From Chlorops oryzae (Eukaryota > Arthropoda > Insecta > Diptera > Chloropidae): a DNA stretch of 64,000 nucleotides. The notes under the pieces are model-generated. The model ran no database searches and had not been told where the DNA came from. It saw nothing but the letters and a program-made list of their open reading frames with translations. Below, piece after piece: positions 1 to 13,069 of this stretch. The stretch covers positions 116,983,624-117,047,623 of the forward strand of contig CM035807.1 of the NCBI GenBank assembly GCA_020466095.1, read 5' to 3'. The position numbers and the translations under genes were made by a program. How positions within the stretch are numbered: position 1 is the stretch's first letter; every line of letters starts with the position of its first letter.

Positions 1-1174
1 AGTCGAGTCGAGTCGACCGCAAGCAAATTGACTATGGGAGATATTTTTTTGAACGCAAAAGTTTGATGCAAAAAAAAAAAACAGAACAGAAAAAATAGAA
101 GGAAAAAATTAAAAGAGGATAAAAGTTTTTGTTTAATGAAAAGGAAATAAATACCAACGATTACGAATGTATAAGCGGTCAGACGATTCTCATTGAAATG
201 GAGAATGTGTATCAGTTTGACCGGTGTGTGTGTGTGTGTGTGTGTGTGCGATAGTGCCCCATTGCATTTAATGTCGTTGGCATCGGAAGCTTTTCCCATT
301 CAACGTATTTAAGACGACATTATATTACTATGTCATTTCTGTTCCTAGAGATGTCCTTACGGTTTTTATTTTTGAATGAAAATCATTTCAAGCGAATGAA
401 GGGGAAATGAGAGAACCCATCAACGTTAACATAGAAAACTACCCCATGCTCAATGAGAGAATTGAATGTAACAGAATGGGAATTCAAACAGCTGATGTCA
501 AGTGTACCCGGCATTGCTGGGTTATGAAAAAAAAAATTTCCTCTTTTTTTAATAATAATTTATATCACACAGAAAAGGGTTAATAAAACCATTTAGGGTG
601 AAATAAGATTGTTTTTTCAATTTATGAATATTTCATACAGAAAAAGGGAAAAAAATATTTTCTATTTGGACTTGAAGCAGCTGGAAGTTGCCATTTTCTG
701 GTGAATGTTGCTGGCTTCGGTTTTATTCAAATGCGAGCGAGAACAAGGGGAAATATGAGAGAAACAAGAAATTCTCCTCAAAAGACAGAGTAACTTTCCA
801 GGCTCTATAACAGTACCCGGCATTGATCGGTTCAATTCGATTTTGAAGATATTTTTTAAACTTTTGCCGATATAAAATAAAGAGTTATTTTAAAGATTTC
901 TTGTTCACAAAATGGATAAAAATCATTTGTCCTTTAGGGGCACGCTCCAGTTCTGTAAGAAATGAAAAACTTCATATAAGAAAACGATTCAGAAATGAAT
1001 CATAAATTTTCAACAGTTTTTTTATAGAAGTTTTTCATTTCTAACAGAATGGAAAAGCCCCTTATATATAAAATGCCACGAGTTTGAATAATTAAATCAA
1101 AAAATCGAAAAAATAAATATTCAAAAAATATCAAAAAATTCACAGTCAAAAATTCCTGAAATCAGTTCGATTTA
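1..1174. other. AT-rich non-coding stretch
   Basis: No gene seen. GTACCCGGCATTG occurs at about 505 and 813, and a block AAAGGGTTAATAAAACCATT near 573 recurs near 63036, so dispersed repeat fragments are present. Confidence 0.5.
223..248. repeat. (GT)n microsatellite
   Basis: About 12 GT units. Other simple repeats seen: ATTC at 4650-4673, CA at 6943-7002 (interrupted) and 20927-20944, AC at 23601-23638 and 27686-27716, TA at 38851-38875, GT at 52544-52562. Confidence 0.9.
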
Positions 1175-1590
1175 AGCCCAAAATCCAATTGCGAGAGCAC
1201 TTAGAGCGCGAACGAATGCACACAAACCTATTCAATGACATTCAAATATTGTTCAAGCTCCAAATCGCACTGCGAGACTGTATGCAAAAATTTGAAAAAT
1301 TCAAATTTCTCGTTCAGGCAATTACAGGTTAATGATGTAGCTATTTTTGAGTACTCCTATTGGTACTCGTTTAGGGAACTCATTAAAAGCAAAAACTGTT
1401 CGATGGTTCCGTGAAAAAGGAGCTTTTAGAATATTTCGCGGAAAGACATTCGATCATTTTAAAATTGTTTGAGCAATTTTGGAATTAAAACTTAAAACTC
1501 AAGTGAAAGTATAGTTTTTAGAGTACTCGTACTTGTTAGATTTTGTACTCGGTTCATATCTGCATTAGCTAGAGCGTAAATATGCTTTCA
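1175..1590 (+). mobile_element. TTA-1 element, truncated and decayed copy
   Basis: AGCCCAAAATCCAATTGCGAG at the left, then the family blocks GGTTAATGATGTAGCTATTTT and GGTTCCGTGAAAAAGGAGC, fading out before the right end. Confidence 0.55.
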
Positions 1591-2340
1591 ATTGTAAAAA
1601 CTCTTACTGGAGTTAAATATCACAAAAACATTATTTGTCGAAACTTCGTATAATTCGCAATGATTGGAATTTTTTTTAGATAGCCTATTAAAATTGAATG
1701 TAGAACTCAAATTTTGAAAGAGTAAAAAAGCACTTCAGATGAGTAAAATATTCTTTTGAATAAATCACATTAAATGCAAAAAAATTGACACTATTCAATA
1801 GCTTCAGATGGTATCAGAGAAAACGGAGTTCAAATTATTTAAAATCCAGTATGCATGTATAACATAAAAAGCTTATATTATTGATTAAATTAGGCTGTGA
1901 GTAGATGCGCACCGCGACCACAATGAGAGTTTAAAGACGTTCCAGAATTTGTTAGTGTTTGCATTATGAGCATCCCCAGAGTTGTATTCAACAACCTGCG
2001 CTGCTCATGATTTTTGGTCAGCTGCAGAAAGCTGTATCAGGACTTTCTTCGTCCATTTACGAATGGCATGTTGATTCATTATGCAGTAATGTGCCTATTT
2101 TTTATTTCTCAACTTTGCAGTCTACTCAGGTATCCTGGTTAGGATATTTAGATCCTCTCTGCCAATTGGAGATTACTCTTACTGAGACGTTTTTCAGCGA
2201 TGAATATTTTACCTTCTTTGAGCTTTCTATTACGGTGCTTTAAGGCATCTTTGTTCCCAAACCGAATAAATCGATTTTATTTGATAGTAGAAAGCTAAGG
2301 CATAAACATTTTGAGCTCCTTTTTCAAGTAGCTTTATCGT

Positions 2341-2575
2341 CAGGGCTCGTGCCCTTTAAATGATTTTATTAATTTTCAAGCATATTTTGGGGCATTATTA
2401 CTACCAGTTTGCTGAATAAGCTTAGCAATCGTTGAAACCAAATATCAATTACTCGCTTCTTTAGGATTTCACCGTAAAAATTATTATTGAATCTAAATCT
2501 TTCAGATTTCTAATTTTATTTAGATAACAAATTTATAAAGTTTCTTTTATTTATGGTAAAAAATTCAGAGCCCTA
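2341..2575. mobile_element. hAT-1 MITE, decayed copy
   Basis: The left end CAGGGCTCGTGCC and right end TTCAGAGCCCT match the family, and AGCATATTTTGGGG lies inside. No target duplication is left. A further fragment (CCCCCCATAAAGTAG) is near 57744. Confidence 0.5.
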
Positions 2576-3552
2576 ATATTTAATAGTATGTATAAAAATA
2601 TATAGTCTGTAGAAACTTTTTTGCCACGATGAACCCCCGAAGACCCACTGAATAATTTATGCAACGAAAATCGAAAACGATTCCGGTTTCATAATCTTCC
2701 AATTAAAAGCATATTTCCAATATTTCAATGAAACTTTAATTTCCACCCACTTTTTTGAATTTCACTTAAAATCCACAGTCATGCACAAAAGTCCAAAGAT
2801 CCCCTCTTCAAATGGACTCTTGAGCGCTTTCGTCATGTCACGACAATGCAAAATGCAACATTTCGAAACATTTTCATATGCACAGATTAGTTTTAAGCTA
2901 TTTAACGAAAAAAAAAAATAACGCATCGGGAGACCACAAAAAATCGCATGGAAAAAATATTTTCATATCAGTTATTTGAAGCATTCATTCATTTTCAGGA
3001 CGCGAACTCATCAGCAGTTGGATGAAAAACTGATTGCATAAATTGTGTGCATGCTGATTAAATGCGGGAAAAAAATTTCCCAGGAAAAAATTCACTATTT
3101 TATTCACATTTTACATAAATCCACGCTCAATAAATCTTTTATTCTTTTTTTTTTTTTTGTTCAAGAATTAAGCCGATCAACCGTTTTGCAAATTGAATTT
3201 TAATTTTGTAGCAGAAAATATTGAAAAGATTTAAAAAGATTTTTACATGGCAATATGTCATTTGTGGCATCGTCTATACTAAGGTGGATCGTTTTGTTCG
3301 ACAAAAAACAAAAATTGTTTTAATTGCCCTAGTGAAAAAAGATTCTACAATTTTTTTTAGGTCAAATCCGATTTTTTTTTCTTCCGCTTTTTAAAAAGAA
3401 GATCCATCTTAAATATGCCTAAAAGCATGCTACAAATTATTGAAATTTCTACATAATCAAAAATGTTTTTAAATTGAATTTTTCTTATTTTGATTCTTAG
3501 CATAATTTTAGGCATGAGAAATAATAAAATTTTTGCTTTGAAAAATCATCAT

Positions 3553-3796
3553 CAGGGCTCGGATTTGGTTGACTTTTAAAAATTTAAAGCATATTTTATG
3601 GGGTAAAGTTTTTTCTTACCAACATTTTGCGAATAAGTTCAGGGAATTTGAAACCCCCAACCCCCTTTCGAACTTCAAAAAAATTCATATTGAAAATAAA
3701 AATCGATTTGAATCTTAATTTTATGTGTGTTGAACAAAATTTGTACTCCATAAAGTATGCTTTACATTTATAAAAGTCAACAAAATCCGAGCTCTG
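3553..3796. mobile_element. hAT-1 MITE, copy with ATCATCAT duplication
   Basis: A 244-bp near-palindrome. Ends CAGGGCTCGGATTT / AAATCCGAGCTCTG. An 8-bp duplication ATCATCAT is at 3545-3552 and 3797-3804, diagnostic of hAT-type insertion. Confidence 0.82.
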
Positions 3797-5172
3797 ATCA
3801 TCATAAATTGGCAATTTTAAGATAGTTATTAAAGAAAATATAAAATTTTTTCAGTGGCTCAGTTTTGAGGGACGTTGAAGTGATTGTTTCTCTGCTTTTT
3901 GAGATGTTTTCACCCAACAATGATGACCAAAATAAGTCGAATATGGCATGAAAAACCTTTGTTTGCAAAAGCGGAAGGTTAAAATTCACATTTGACCTAT
4001 AGTTTCTTCGGCATAATTATTAAGTATGGGCAACAGAATAATATTCTGCAATGGGAAATTGGAGGTTACAAAATCGATCCACCTTAGTGTATACTCACGG
4101 ATGTACCAAAGGAAATGGTTTTTTCGGATTTATGTATTTTTGCCTAACCAAAATGGAACATATTTCAACAAGAATTCATTGAATCCGTTTCACATGAGAA
4201 AAGTTGTTCTAAGAACTTGTTCAAATAAGAAACTTGTATCAATGTCTATTTTTATATTAAGGCTTAATGGAATGCAGTTATGGATACGCTTTGTAGCATA
4301 CTGAAAGATTGGTTTTCACCAAGAAATTTGAATCTTTTATAAGCAAATATGGATATTTATTGGTTTAGGAAAATGTGCCGCAGTGTGATAGCACAATCTA
4401 ACCCACACAACTGCGACATTCCTGTATCAAAACTCTTTTTATTAAACTTTCAATAAAATGAGCTGCACATTTCAATAGATCGGGCCATTGTTTGGAAGCA
4501 GTCAGCCTTTAAAATAATGCTTCACATTTAATTTTATAAAATTTGAATAAATGCAAAATTTTATTCCAATTTGCTGGCGTTTTTCATTCGAATAGAATTG
4601 AATTTTTTACACATTGGTTAGATTTTGTAAAACGTACAAGAAAAACTCAATTCATTCATTCATTCATTCATTCTTCGCTCGTTTGAATGACTTAAGTGGT
4701 TAACTTTCACTTGGCCACATCAAAGAGACCAAAAAAGGAGTTCACACATTTCAAAACATTTCGGTTGAACGAGCACGTCAATAAAACATCATTTGCATAT
4801 TATGTGCGAAAAGTTGCTCACATGCATGCACTGGTGCTGGACCCAGGCGTTTCAACGCCTAATAGCATACTAAAAACACACACTTGAGTTGTATCGTTAA
4901 ATTTGCATTTTCCTTAATTGCTTTTAATGAATGGAAATTAAATTTTTAATAAGACTTTGAGCGAATAATTTCAAAATGAAGCAGCAAAGAGAAAGCTTAT
5001 TTGGCTTTTTTTTTTTGAGGCATGATATTGAGGAGAGGTCTTAAGGAGAGGACACATCCTTCACATTCTATATAACCATAAAGCGACCGGGAGGATATCC
5101 GAGGCTTGAGTACATTGTACTTCATAAATGTTACAAGCAATATTTAATTCGTTATATTTAAAGAATTACAAC

Positions 5173-5376
5173 ATAGGTTAGGTTAGGTTATGTGGCTGCC
5201 ACCTTGAAGGTTGACGCACCTAGGGCCCTTTGTGATACCACGAAAAATGGTAAATCAAGGATAATCACAGAAAAACTAAAAAAAAAACAACCACGACATG
5301 ATCTGGGAGTCGAACCCAGGGCCTCTCATCTCGAAAATTGGCATCTCAACCAAATACGGCACAGAAGCCGATTTAC
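5173..5376 (-). mobile_element. Complete tRNA-derived SINE with AACCT-type tail
   Basis: Read on the minus strand the element starts at 5376. It carries a perfect Pol III A box (TGGTTGAGATG, 5352-5342) and B box (GGTTCGACTCC, 5316-5306), with an intact T-arm stem (CTGGG/CCCAG), and ends in three copies of AACCT at 5190-5173. It is flanked by a perfect 9-bp direct repeat, AATTACAAC, at 5164-5172 and 5377-5385, as left by retrotransposition. Acceptor-stem pairing is lost, so it is not a functional tRNA. Confidence 0.8.
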
Positions 5377-5559
5377 AATTACAACTTGAAGTCTGACTTC
5401 AAAGAATATGCATTATAATTCCATAGAAATTACGACAAAATACACGATCAAGCAATGAAAATTCCCGTCAGTCACAAACGATCGGCATTTGGCTAGGGTC
5501 CGCGGGTTTGCCAAGCCCGTAAATCATAAATGATTCCCCTCGCGGAAATAGGTAATAAG

Positions 5560-6443
5560 TATGCCTCGGAATTTGAATATGTAAAAAAATGAAAAAAAGA
5601 ATTCAAAAAAAATTCAAAAAAATATTCCAAAAATATTCAAAAATTTTATTTTCAATAAATTCAAAAAATATTTCAAAAAAAATATCTTAATTCTAAAATA
5701 TTAAAAAAATATTAAAAAATTCAAAAAAAAAAAAAATTATTAAAAAAATATCAAAAAATTCAAAAAATATTCAAAAAAAATTCAAAAAATCAAAATATTA
5801 AAAATATTCAAAAAAATTCAAAAAAATGAAAATATTCAAAAAAATATCAAAAAAAAAATCAAAAAATCAAAAATTCAAAAAAAAATGCAAAAAATTCAAA
5901 AATAAAAATATTCAAAAAAATTCAAAAAAATCAAATATTCAAAAAATATTCAAAAAAAAATACAAAAAAAAAAATTCAAAAAATTCAAAAATATTAAAAA
6001 ATAAATTCAAAAAAAAATTCAAAATACAAATAATTAAAAAAATATTAAAAAAAATCAAAATATTCAAAAATATAAAAATATAAAAATTCAAAAAATCAAA
6101 ATATTAAAAAATATTCAAAAAAAATGCAAAAAATTCAAAAATATTCAAAAAAAAATGCAAAAAATTCCAAAATATTAAAAAAAATTCAAAAAATTGAAAA
6201 ATTCAAAATATTCAAAAAATTTCAAACAAAAATTCAAAAAATTCCAAAAAATTCAAAATATTCCAAATTAGTTCGATTTAGTATGCCTATTAAAATGTTG
6301 AATTGTCAAATTAACAAAAAAAAAGCCTACTTCAGTGAATAAAATATTCAAAAAGCACAGTTAAATGCAAAAAATAAATTCAAAATAATTCAATAAATTC
6401 AAATAATTCAAAAAATTTCAAAATATTCAAAATCCGAGCTCTA
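5560..6443. mobile_element. hAT-1 MITE expanded internally by an AT-rich array
   Basis: The left end TATGCCTCGGAATTTG and right end AATCCGAGCTCTA match hAT-1, and GTAATAAG flanks both sides (5552-5559 and 6444-6451). The inside, about 5580-6270, is a degenerate array of TTCAAAAA / ATATTCAAAAA units, making the element 884 bp instead of about 240. Lysine-rich frames at 5826-6342 are artefacts of the array. Confidence 0.72.
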
Positions 6444-6451
6444 GTAATAAG

Positions 6452-7548
6452 ACAAGGACTCTAAAATTTTTTTAAATTTTACAATCAAATAATTTTGCAC
6501 TAAAAAGGCAATAAAAATTTAATCGATTTTGTTTTCAGTGTAGGTACACCAGTTTTTTCATCACGTCTCTCGTTCTTTTCAAAAACAAGGACATCTGGAT
6601 ATTACAATATCTTTTTGACAATTTTTCACCATGTAAGCTTAAATACCATAATCATTGAAGCATTCTACACACACTTAGAAGGCATGAGACTCAAACTGCT
6701 GCGCAATTCAAACTAGTTTAAAAAAAAAAAAAATTAATTTTAATAAATTTAAATACGCAAACCACTTCCACTTTTACGGTTAATTAAATATCTGCTGAAA
6801 TAGGTTGATTCGTTAACTGTGGGGAAATTTTTTATTTATTGAATTTAAAAATTCATCAGAATTGATTTGCAACTTTGCGCTGAATTGTCAATGGCTCTTG
6901 AGAGTACGGCGCGAAATCTTGTTAATTTCCAAAAGGTTCACACACACACACACAGGTGCACATGCACATAAGAGGACACCCACGCACACACACAGACACA
7001 CGAAATCTTTCGCGCACGTAGTTTCGCTTGCATTGCAGCCGTCGTGTGCATATTTACCGTTATATTTACACAATTCTCAATTAATTAACGTTTGCCAAGT
7101 TAATTGACGGATGAAAAGCCATCGGAAGCGCATATGCCCACGCATCACTCAACCCGTGGTCGTGTACACAGTTCTTGACGCCTGGCTTTGCTATCCAACA
7201 GCGGCAGTGGAAGGCGGAGGCGCACCACAATCCCACCTGCAGACCGCAGCATCTCGCGCTGACCGCAATGCACCAATGTTTGCGGGCCGTGATTGTCAGT
7301 TAACAATTCTCCCTCAACGCAACGTACGCGTTCGGACCGTATTCAGTGCTGGAGCGATGGGAAAATTATTAAAATACATAAAAAATGTCTTTCTGACTTT
7401 CATGCGGAGGAGCAACGATCGACAATAATGTTTCGACAATTGTGGCCATCTGATTATTTGTATTTATTGTATTTTTATATAAACATTGAATGAAGAATGT
7501 TGTGAAAATACGCCGGGGGCGAATGTGAAGCAGTGTGGGGAAGTAGCC
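6452..7548. other. Unique-looking stretch with interrupted CA repeat
   Basis: Less AT-rich than its neighbours around 6860-7430, with open frames that are not recognisable. It may be conserved non-coding DNA in a long intron. Confidence 0.35.
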
Positions 7549-8688
7549 ATGCCCTGCAGGAAATGTCAATAGTGAATCTATACTCTTTCTCTACTGCCCT
7601 GCAAACACACTACCTGTTAATTACCAGGAAATTTAACTAATAGCGCTAACTATACTTTTTGATAGTCAATATGAAAAAGATTCTATTAGCTCCTTAAGGG
7701 CAGTGTGAAAAAACTATCTGAAACAAATGTACGTGTAAGAATTTATCCTTTTCTTTCATATGAACACTCGCATACTTTTAACATACAGTTGTCTTGCTTT
7801 TTCATGGTAGGCATACTGACTGTTTCTACGCAGTGAAATACCCAATACTATTAACAACAAAATTCGTTAGACATCATCGTATATAAATCAGTAGTATTAA
7901 TCAGGCACCTTTTAAGTAGGTGTATGGAAAGCCATCATCGGAAGAACCCCTCAGGCATTACTTTGAAAAGAGGTATTACTATCTGGAAGACTACCGGTAG
8001 AATATTTTAGGCTAGCTTCAAAATTAAGTAATGCTGTGAAAAAACGATAAAATTCTGTAAAGAGCTGCAAGGTCCAAAAAAATCTTTCGACTTAAAATTT
8101 TTTCCATAGTGATGCTTCATCTAGTCCAAAAAAAATTCTTAACAAGTAGTCGGTATTATAGCATGAAAAAACTTTACTTTCGCATAGCACAAAGCCGCTT
8201 ACATCAGCCGTCTCTTTTACGCATACGGAATTTAACAAAGGCTTTTATCCTACTCGCTCTCACCCAAATCATACCCTAAACTTTTATTTTATTTGTATTA
8301 GTGTTTATAAAATTTTTTTCAACTGTATTAGTGTTTCGGGTAGGCATGTCTTGCAGGGTGACTGCGTCAACAGTACAAGTTACTGACCAGTTATACCCGT
8401 CGCAATGCTTTGCGTTATTGACATTTAACATTGAGTTGTCATTGAATGTCAACAGTAGACCGAAAAACTATTGACGAACTATTGACGTCGGTACTATTAT
8501 GTAGACAAAAGGAGTACTCTTTCGCTTTATAAGGAGACACGTTGTTGACATGGTCAATAAAGATGAACTATACCTCTTGACAGTACAGTTTGCTCTAATG
8601 ACACCGCCTAAATACTGTTGACGTTGGAACTAGTTCTCTTGTCTATATAGACATGGGGCCATATGGCGACAGGCTTCCTGCAGGGCAT
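7549..8688. mobile_element. CCCTGCAGG-ended element, long copy
   Basis: Inverted ends ATGCCCTGCAGGAA / TTCCTGCAGGGCAT about 1.1 kb apart. The right end adds GCGACAGGC, which also ends the short copy at 26402-26572. The interior has no coding frame. Confidence 0.5.
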
Positions 8689-9719
8689 TGAAAAATTGAT
8701 TTCTTTTTTTTTTCCTTTTTTTATTCGAGAATACCTGCCAACGACATTTCTTCGTTTCAGGCATTGGAAATGATTCAATGAAGTAGCAACGTATTGAAAT
8801 AGGCGAGCTGAATTCACACTCAGTCAGTCTGTCAGCCTGTCAGCCAGCCAGGCGGTTTGTCAATTCGTCAGTTATAAAGTGTTAAGTGCTTGCATACGTC
8901 TTGCTTGGAAGTTGGGACATTTCGGTTTCTTCTGGGATGCCACGAAATTTTTGTGGAAATGAAAAAATTTCCCTCCACTTTCATTCCCATTTTCATTTTC
9001 ATTTCCATTCATAATCATGAATAATGTCTGTAATAAGAGTTCATTGAAGTTCTGAAAATATTGTATGTGTGCAGCTCGTTCGTCGGTCTTTCGTTCCTTC
9101 GTTCGATTCTGTTGAATGCATTCAATGGCTGGAAAATTGATTTCGAAATGACATGGGAAGGCAGGAACATTAAAGTGCGAGTGAATTGGAAAATTCTTTT
9201 CGTCTGCACTATTTAAACTTATCGGCGTCCTGGTGTAAAGAAAAATAAAGGGAAAAAAAGCTTCGAAAGGAGAAAAGAAAAAGTCGCTCAAGAAAGGAAT
9301 TTAAGAATTCTCGCGTGATTAAATCGGAAGGAAGTGCTTTTCACTCGAAAAACTTTTCATTATTTTTTCAATTGAGCGCAACATAAAAGCCCATTAAGTT
9401 TATCGACGGGATCGGTGAGCTCGTTTTTTTTTTTTTGCATAGCATTGAATTAAATGAGGAAGAAGAAATTTTGGAGGCGGCAATTAACGGCACATTTTTG
9501 TGGGAAACGCTCAATTCACTAACTAACGACGAAGCTATCAATGTTCGGTTTGTTTTGGTGTCAATTAACACATTCCTTTCAAGTTCTGTCTTGGTCTTTA
9601 CAAGAGAAAATAAAGGAACATTCGAAAACAAACAATTAAAGGACAATGTTTTGAATGGCCAAGTAAAAATGTTCAAAAAATTTCCTTTAGATAACAGCAA
9701 AGCAAAGACTAGACCACGA
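8689..9719. other. Unique-looking stretch
   Basis: A CAGTCAGT/CAGCCAGC simple repeat at 8820-8870. Overlapping open frames at 9368-9740 on both strands lack known motifs. No gene called. Confidence 0.35.
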
Positions 9720-9723
9720 TTAA

Positions 9724-10457
9724 GGGGGTCTTCTCATTGAGCAACTTTTTTTTTCGACTTTTTTTTTGCATTTATTTATAGCTTGGGTAGTTGTGAATAT
9801 GCCCCTAAAAGGATTTTTTGAAATTCGAAATAGTTTAGAGGATAAGCCTTCTTTGTCGAGCAAGATCTGCGCTAAAACGAGTAATTTTTGCGTTGCTTCA
9901 AACTTTAAACGCGTTTATCTCGAAACCACGTTTTTCGAACTGGCGGCCATGATATCTCCAGTTCAACTGAACCGATTTTCATGAAACAAAGTGGAATCGA
10001 CGCAGAATTGTCACCATTCTCGGGTGAACATCGACCATAATTTTAAAAAAATTTTTTACTATTTTTTTTTTTACACTAAATTACAAAAAAAAAGCCCGAA
10101 ATTGGAATTTTTTTTTGAATGGCCGCCATTTTGTCAAAAAAAAATCACAAAATTAAGCTTGAGGTTCACCCGAGAATTAATCTATACTGATTATAACCCC
10201 GTTTTTTTTTCCATTTCGGACGCTCCGGAGACCCGGAATCGTGGCCGCCGTGACGGCACCTTTTTTTTTCACCACCAACTTTGAAGTCTCATTACTTTTT
10301 GAACAGCCCACGTATCGAGGCAAAAAATTTTTTTTAATTTACTTTGAACCTTTTGTAATACAATAAATAAAAAAAGTTTTCAATTATTCTTTGCGTTTTC
10401 AAATAAGAATTTTTTTAAAAAGGGTCCAAAAAACGGGTTTTCAATGAGAAGACCCCC
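9724..10457 (+). mobile_element. TTAA-1 MITE, copy 1
   Basis: A 734-bp non-coding element with inverted ends GGGGGTCTTCTCATTGA, flanked by TTAA at 9720-9723 and 10458-10461, as expected of piggyBac-type transposition. The inside contains CGCGTTTATCTCGAAACCAC, a GGCGGCCAT block and inverted TCGGGTGAAC / GTTCACCCGA blocks. A second copy in opposite orientation is at 58045-58781. Confidence 0.8.
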
Positions 10458-10461
10458 TTAA

Positions 10462-12829
10462 GGTCCTTGAACAGAGCAATCAATATAACTTTGTATATCA
10501 GAATGGCTTTTGGCATTTTAATTGTTTCAAAATAATAAATCCGAAAGTTTTGCTTTCGCGGTAAATCGAATTCAATAGTCGGTCTTAAAGGCTTAACAAT
10601 TCGCTTTAGGCACTTTGAGATTTTCTGCAGCATCTTATGGGCATTAATTAGGATTGATTGAAATCACTTAAATTTTCACGTTCATTTCAGGACTCGTAAG
10701 GTTGTTGCTTCGCCAAACAGTGACGACAGCTTAAGGCCAGTAATCCGTTTTAATGGGGCAGGCCACATCAAATCATTTACTTCAATTATGCAAAGCCTCC
10801 TTTCTTGACCTTCTTCCTTCGGAATTTAATTGTTTCGTTTCGAGAAATTCAATATGCAGCCTTCAGTGTGGATTAGAGTGAATTGCTTCTTTTTCGGCTT
10901 GCGTTTCCGTTGCCATTTCCATTGCCATTTGCATTGCTGACCCAAAAGACGCTAATTACTGCCGAAGCACGGAGCAATTGAAATTACATTTTCAAAGAGC
11001 CAATTTGTTACACAATTCTGTTAGCTAATTACGCCACAAGGGGATTATAGCATTTGCTTTGCTACTATCATCCAAAAGATATATACTATAATAGAGAGCA
11101 TACGACACCGCATAATATCAAACAACACATCGGAATGGACTTACTATACTATGCAGACAATGATGTGTGGTCTGTGTCCTTCTGCCCGTCGCGTCGGTCG
11201 ACCCATTGTCCGCCAGCCAGTTGTGTAACTATTTCATACGGAATTCATTTTGACCTGACCATTGTTGACCCCCACATATACATATATATATATACTTATA
11301 TGTATAATGCGATGCCTTAAAGTATCATAATTGTGCCCTCCCAAATAAGTTCATAGCAAACAGACTGAGCTAGACATGCAGATGTGCAAGGCAATTCACA
11401 TGCATGTCCTCATGTACGTTAAGAAATAAAGGAGCACTTCAGCCTCATTTAAATTTTTTTTTTTTTTCCTTAATAAGTGGCGAAGCATTGAAATAAATGA
11501 GCCTTAAAACAAACATACTATGTGTATATATTTATATACATATTTTCGTATACCAATTCATTTTGAATGTCTATCCTACTAATTGCAAGAATTCGTTTTA
11601 TTTGCTTAAGTCCGAACATATTAAATTTACTTATTGTCGTTTAAGGACAGATTGTAAATAAAAAAATAAAAAATTAAAAAAAAGTCCGAACATGTTGAGT
11701 TGAAAATATAATTTTTAAAAAGTGAACCGTAGGGTGTAGGGTGGTAGTAGGGTGTTCTATATGCAAGTGGGATGGATTATAAGGATAGCGTTAAGACGAA
11801 TTTTTTTTACATTTTGCGTTCAATTTCTTTTAACATTTTAGTGTTCTTATAATTTAATTACACTAGTTTACAGGATTTTGCCAAAATTTAGGCAAAAACG
11901 GCTCTTCTATTTACGGATAAATCGGCGTTTAAAATTTTTTGTTTTATTTCCTATGAAAACCCAATTTTAATTAGCACATCAACATTCGAATAGACCTTAT
12001 TAAGCAAAATTATGGTCCACTAACCACCAAAGGCACCAATGTTTTTGGTCTTCTTTGGTCATAGTTACTTTATATAGTACTAGACCAGTGCAGTTTGGGA
12101 ATCATGAGAATTATTTTGGATGAGATATCGATCATAATTAGGCAAAAGAAAATATTTACGAAAAAAGTAAGAAAAATTTACTTTGCAATAATTTTTTTTG
12201 AGTCGAAAATATTTTGTTTTTTTTGTGTTAAAAATATTATACTTTCCAGTCGGCTACAATATTGCGAGCAGTATTGCTTCTGCAATATTGCACATTGCAG
12301 TAATGTTGCAAATGTTGTGAATTTCCGCCTTTTCATTATACATGTATATGTATATATGCAATATTGCAGCAACATTTTTTTATTAATATTGCGACTGCTG
12401 CAACATTACAGCAATGTTACACTTTCAATATTATAACTTTTACATTGTTATAATATTACTGCAACATTATTCTTGCAGAAGCAATATAACATGCCGTGTG
12501 GGTTATAGTTATACTTTTTGCAAAAGTAAAGACAGCTTTCCAGAAACTCGTTGTTTTTATTTAGACCGCTACTGCGACTTGTTTTTATCGGCCTTTTTTT
12601 CTTTGAAGTTTAACTATACCTGAATGTTAACACCTTTATACACACCTTTATAGAAAAAGAGTAATTCAAATAAACGTGGATCAAAACACATTCAAACAGA
12701 AAGAAGTTATAAGCAAAGGAACACTTCCATAACTACAGAACGAAAGCTTTTTAAACCAAGCAAAACAAAAAACACATTCAAACGCAATCAATTGAGACAA
12801 AGAAAAATAAAAAATTACACACTCACCTT
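10462..12829. other. Non-coding stretch
   Basis: No coding frame with family resemblance. It contains TA-rich microsatellites near 11274-11300 and the palindrome patch at 12250-12500. Confidence 0.4.
12250..12500. repeat. GCAATATTGC palindrome-rich patch
   Basis: Many short inverted blocks (GCAATATTGC, GCAACATTACAGCAATG) and a distant pair TTGCTTCTGCAATATTGC / TCTTGCAGAAGCAATA. Probably a decayed foldback element. Confidence 0.4.
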
Positions 12830-13069
12830 ATAAACGTCGTGTTGCTAAGTACGTCGCTCGCTACGAAAAACAACAAACGACTTCTTTCATATGTATGTAT
12901 AATATACATTGTATATTCGCAAAGAGCGCAAAGCTAAGAGATCAAAAACCAAGATTTCTCAACACACTTAAACTTCTCAATCCGACACTTCCGCGAACCG
13001 ACCGAACAACCGCGCGCACAAAACGAGACTGAAGGCTTGAGCTCGACTCAACTCAGGCAAGACTCTATG

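Larger units (their letters stand above)
1591..5163. other. Non-coding stretch with two hAT-1 copies
   Basis: Apart from hAT-1 at 2341 and 3553 I see no gene. A 94-codon open frame at 1959-2243 has no recognisable features. 1690-1790 resembles 6280-6370, another dispersed fragment. Confidence 0.45.

Noticed and set aside
5173..5190. TTAGGTTAGG as a telomeric relic.
   Set aside because: It is exactly the tail of a SINE bounded by a 9-bp duplication, so a telomere origin is unnecessary.
5297..5360. Functional tRNA gene on the minus strand.
   Set aside because: A and B boxes and T arm are good, but the acceptor arms do not pair and there is a retrotransposition duplication around the longer unit.
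5826..6342. Lysine/isoleucine-rich open frames.
   Set aside because: Produced by the TTCAAAAA array inside a hAT-1 element.
9368..9740. Overlapping open frames of about 100-110 codons on both strands.
   Set aside because: No recognisable motif, no supporting splice or promoter context; at most a weak candidate.
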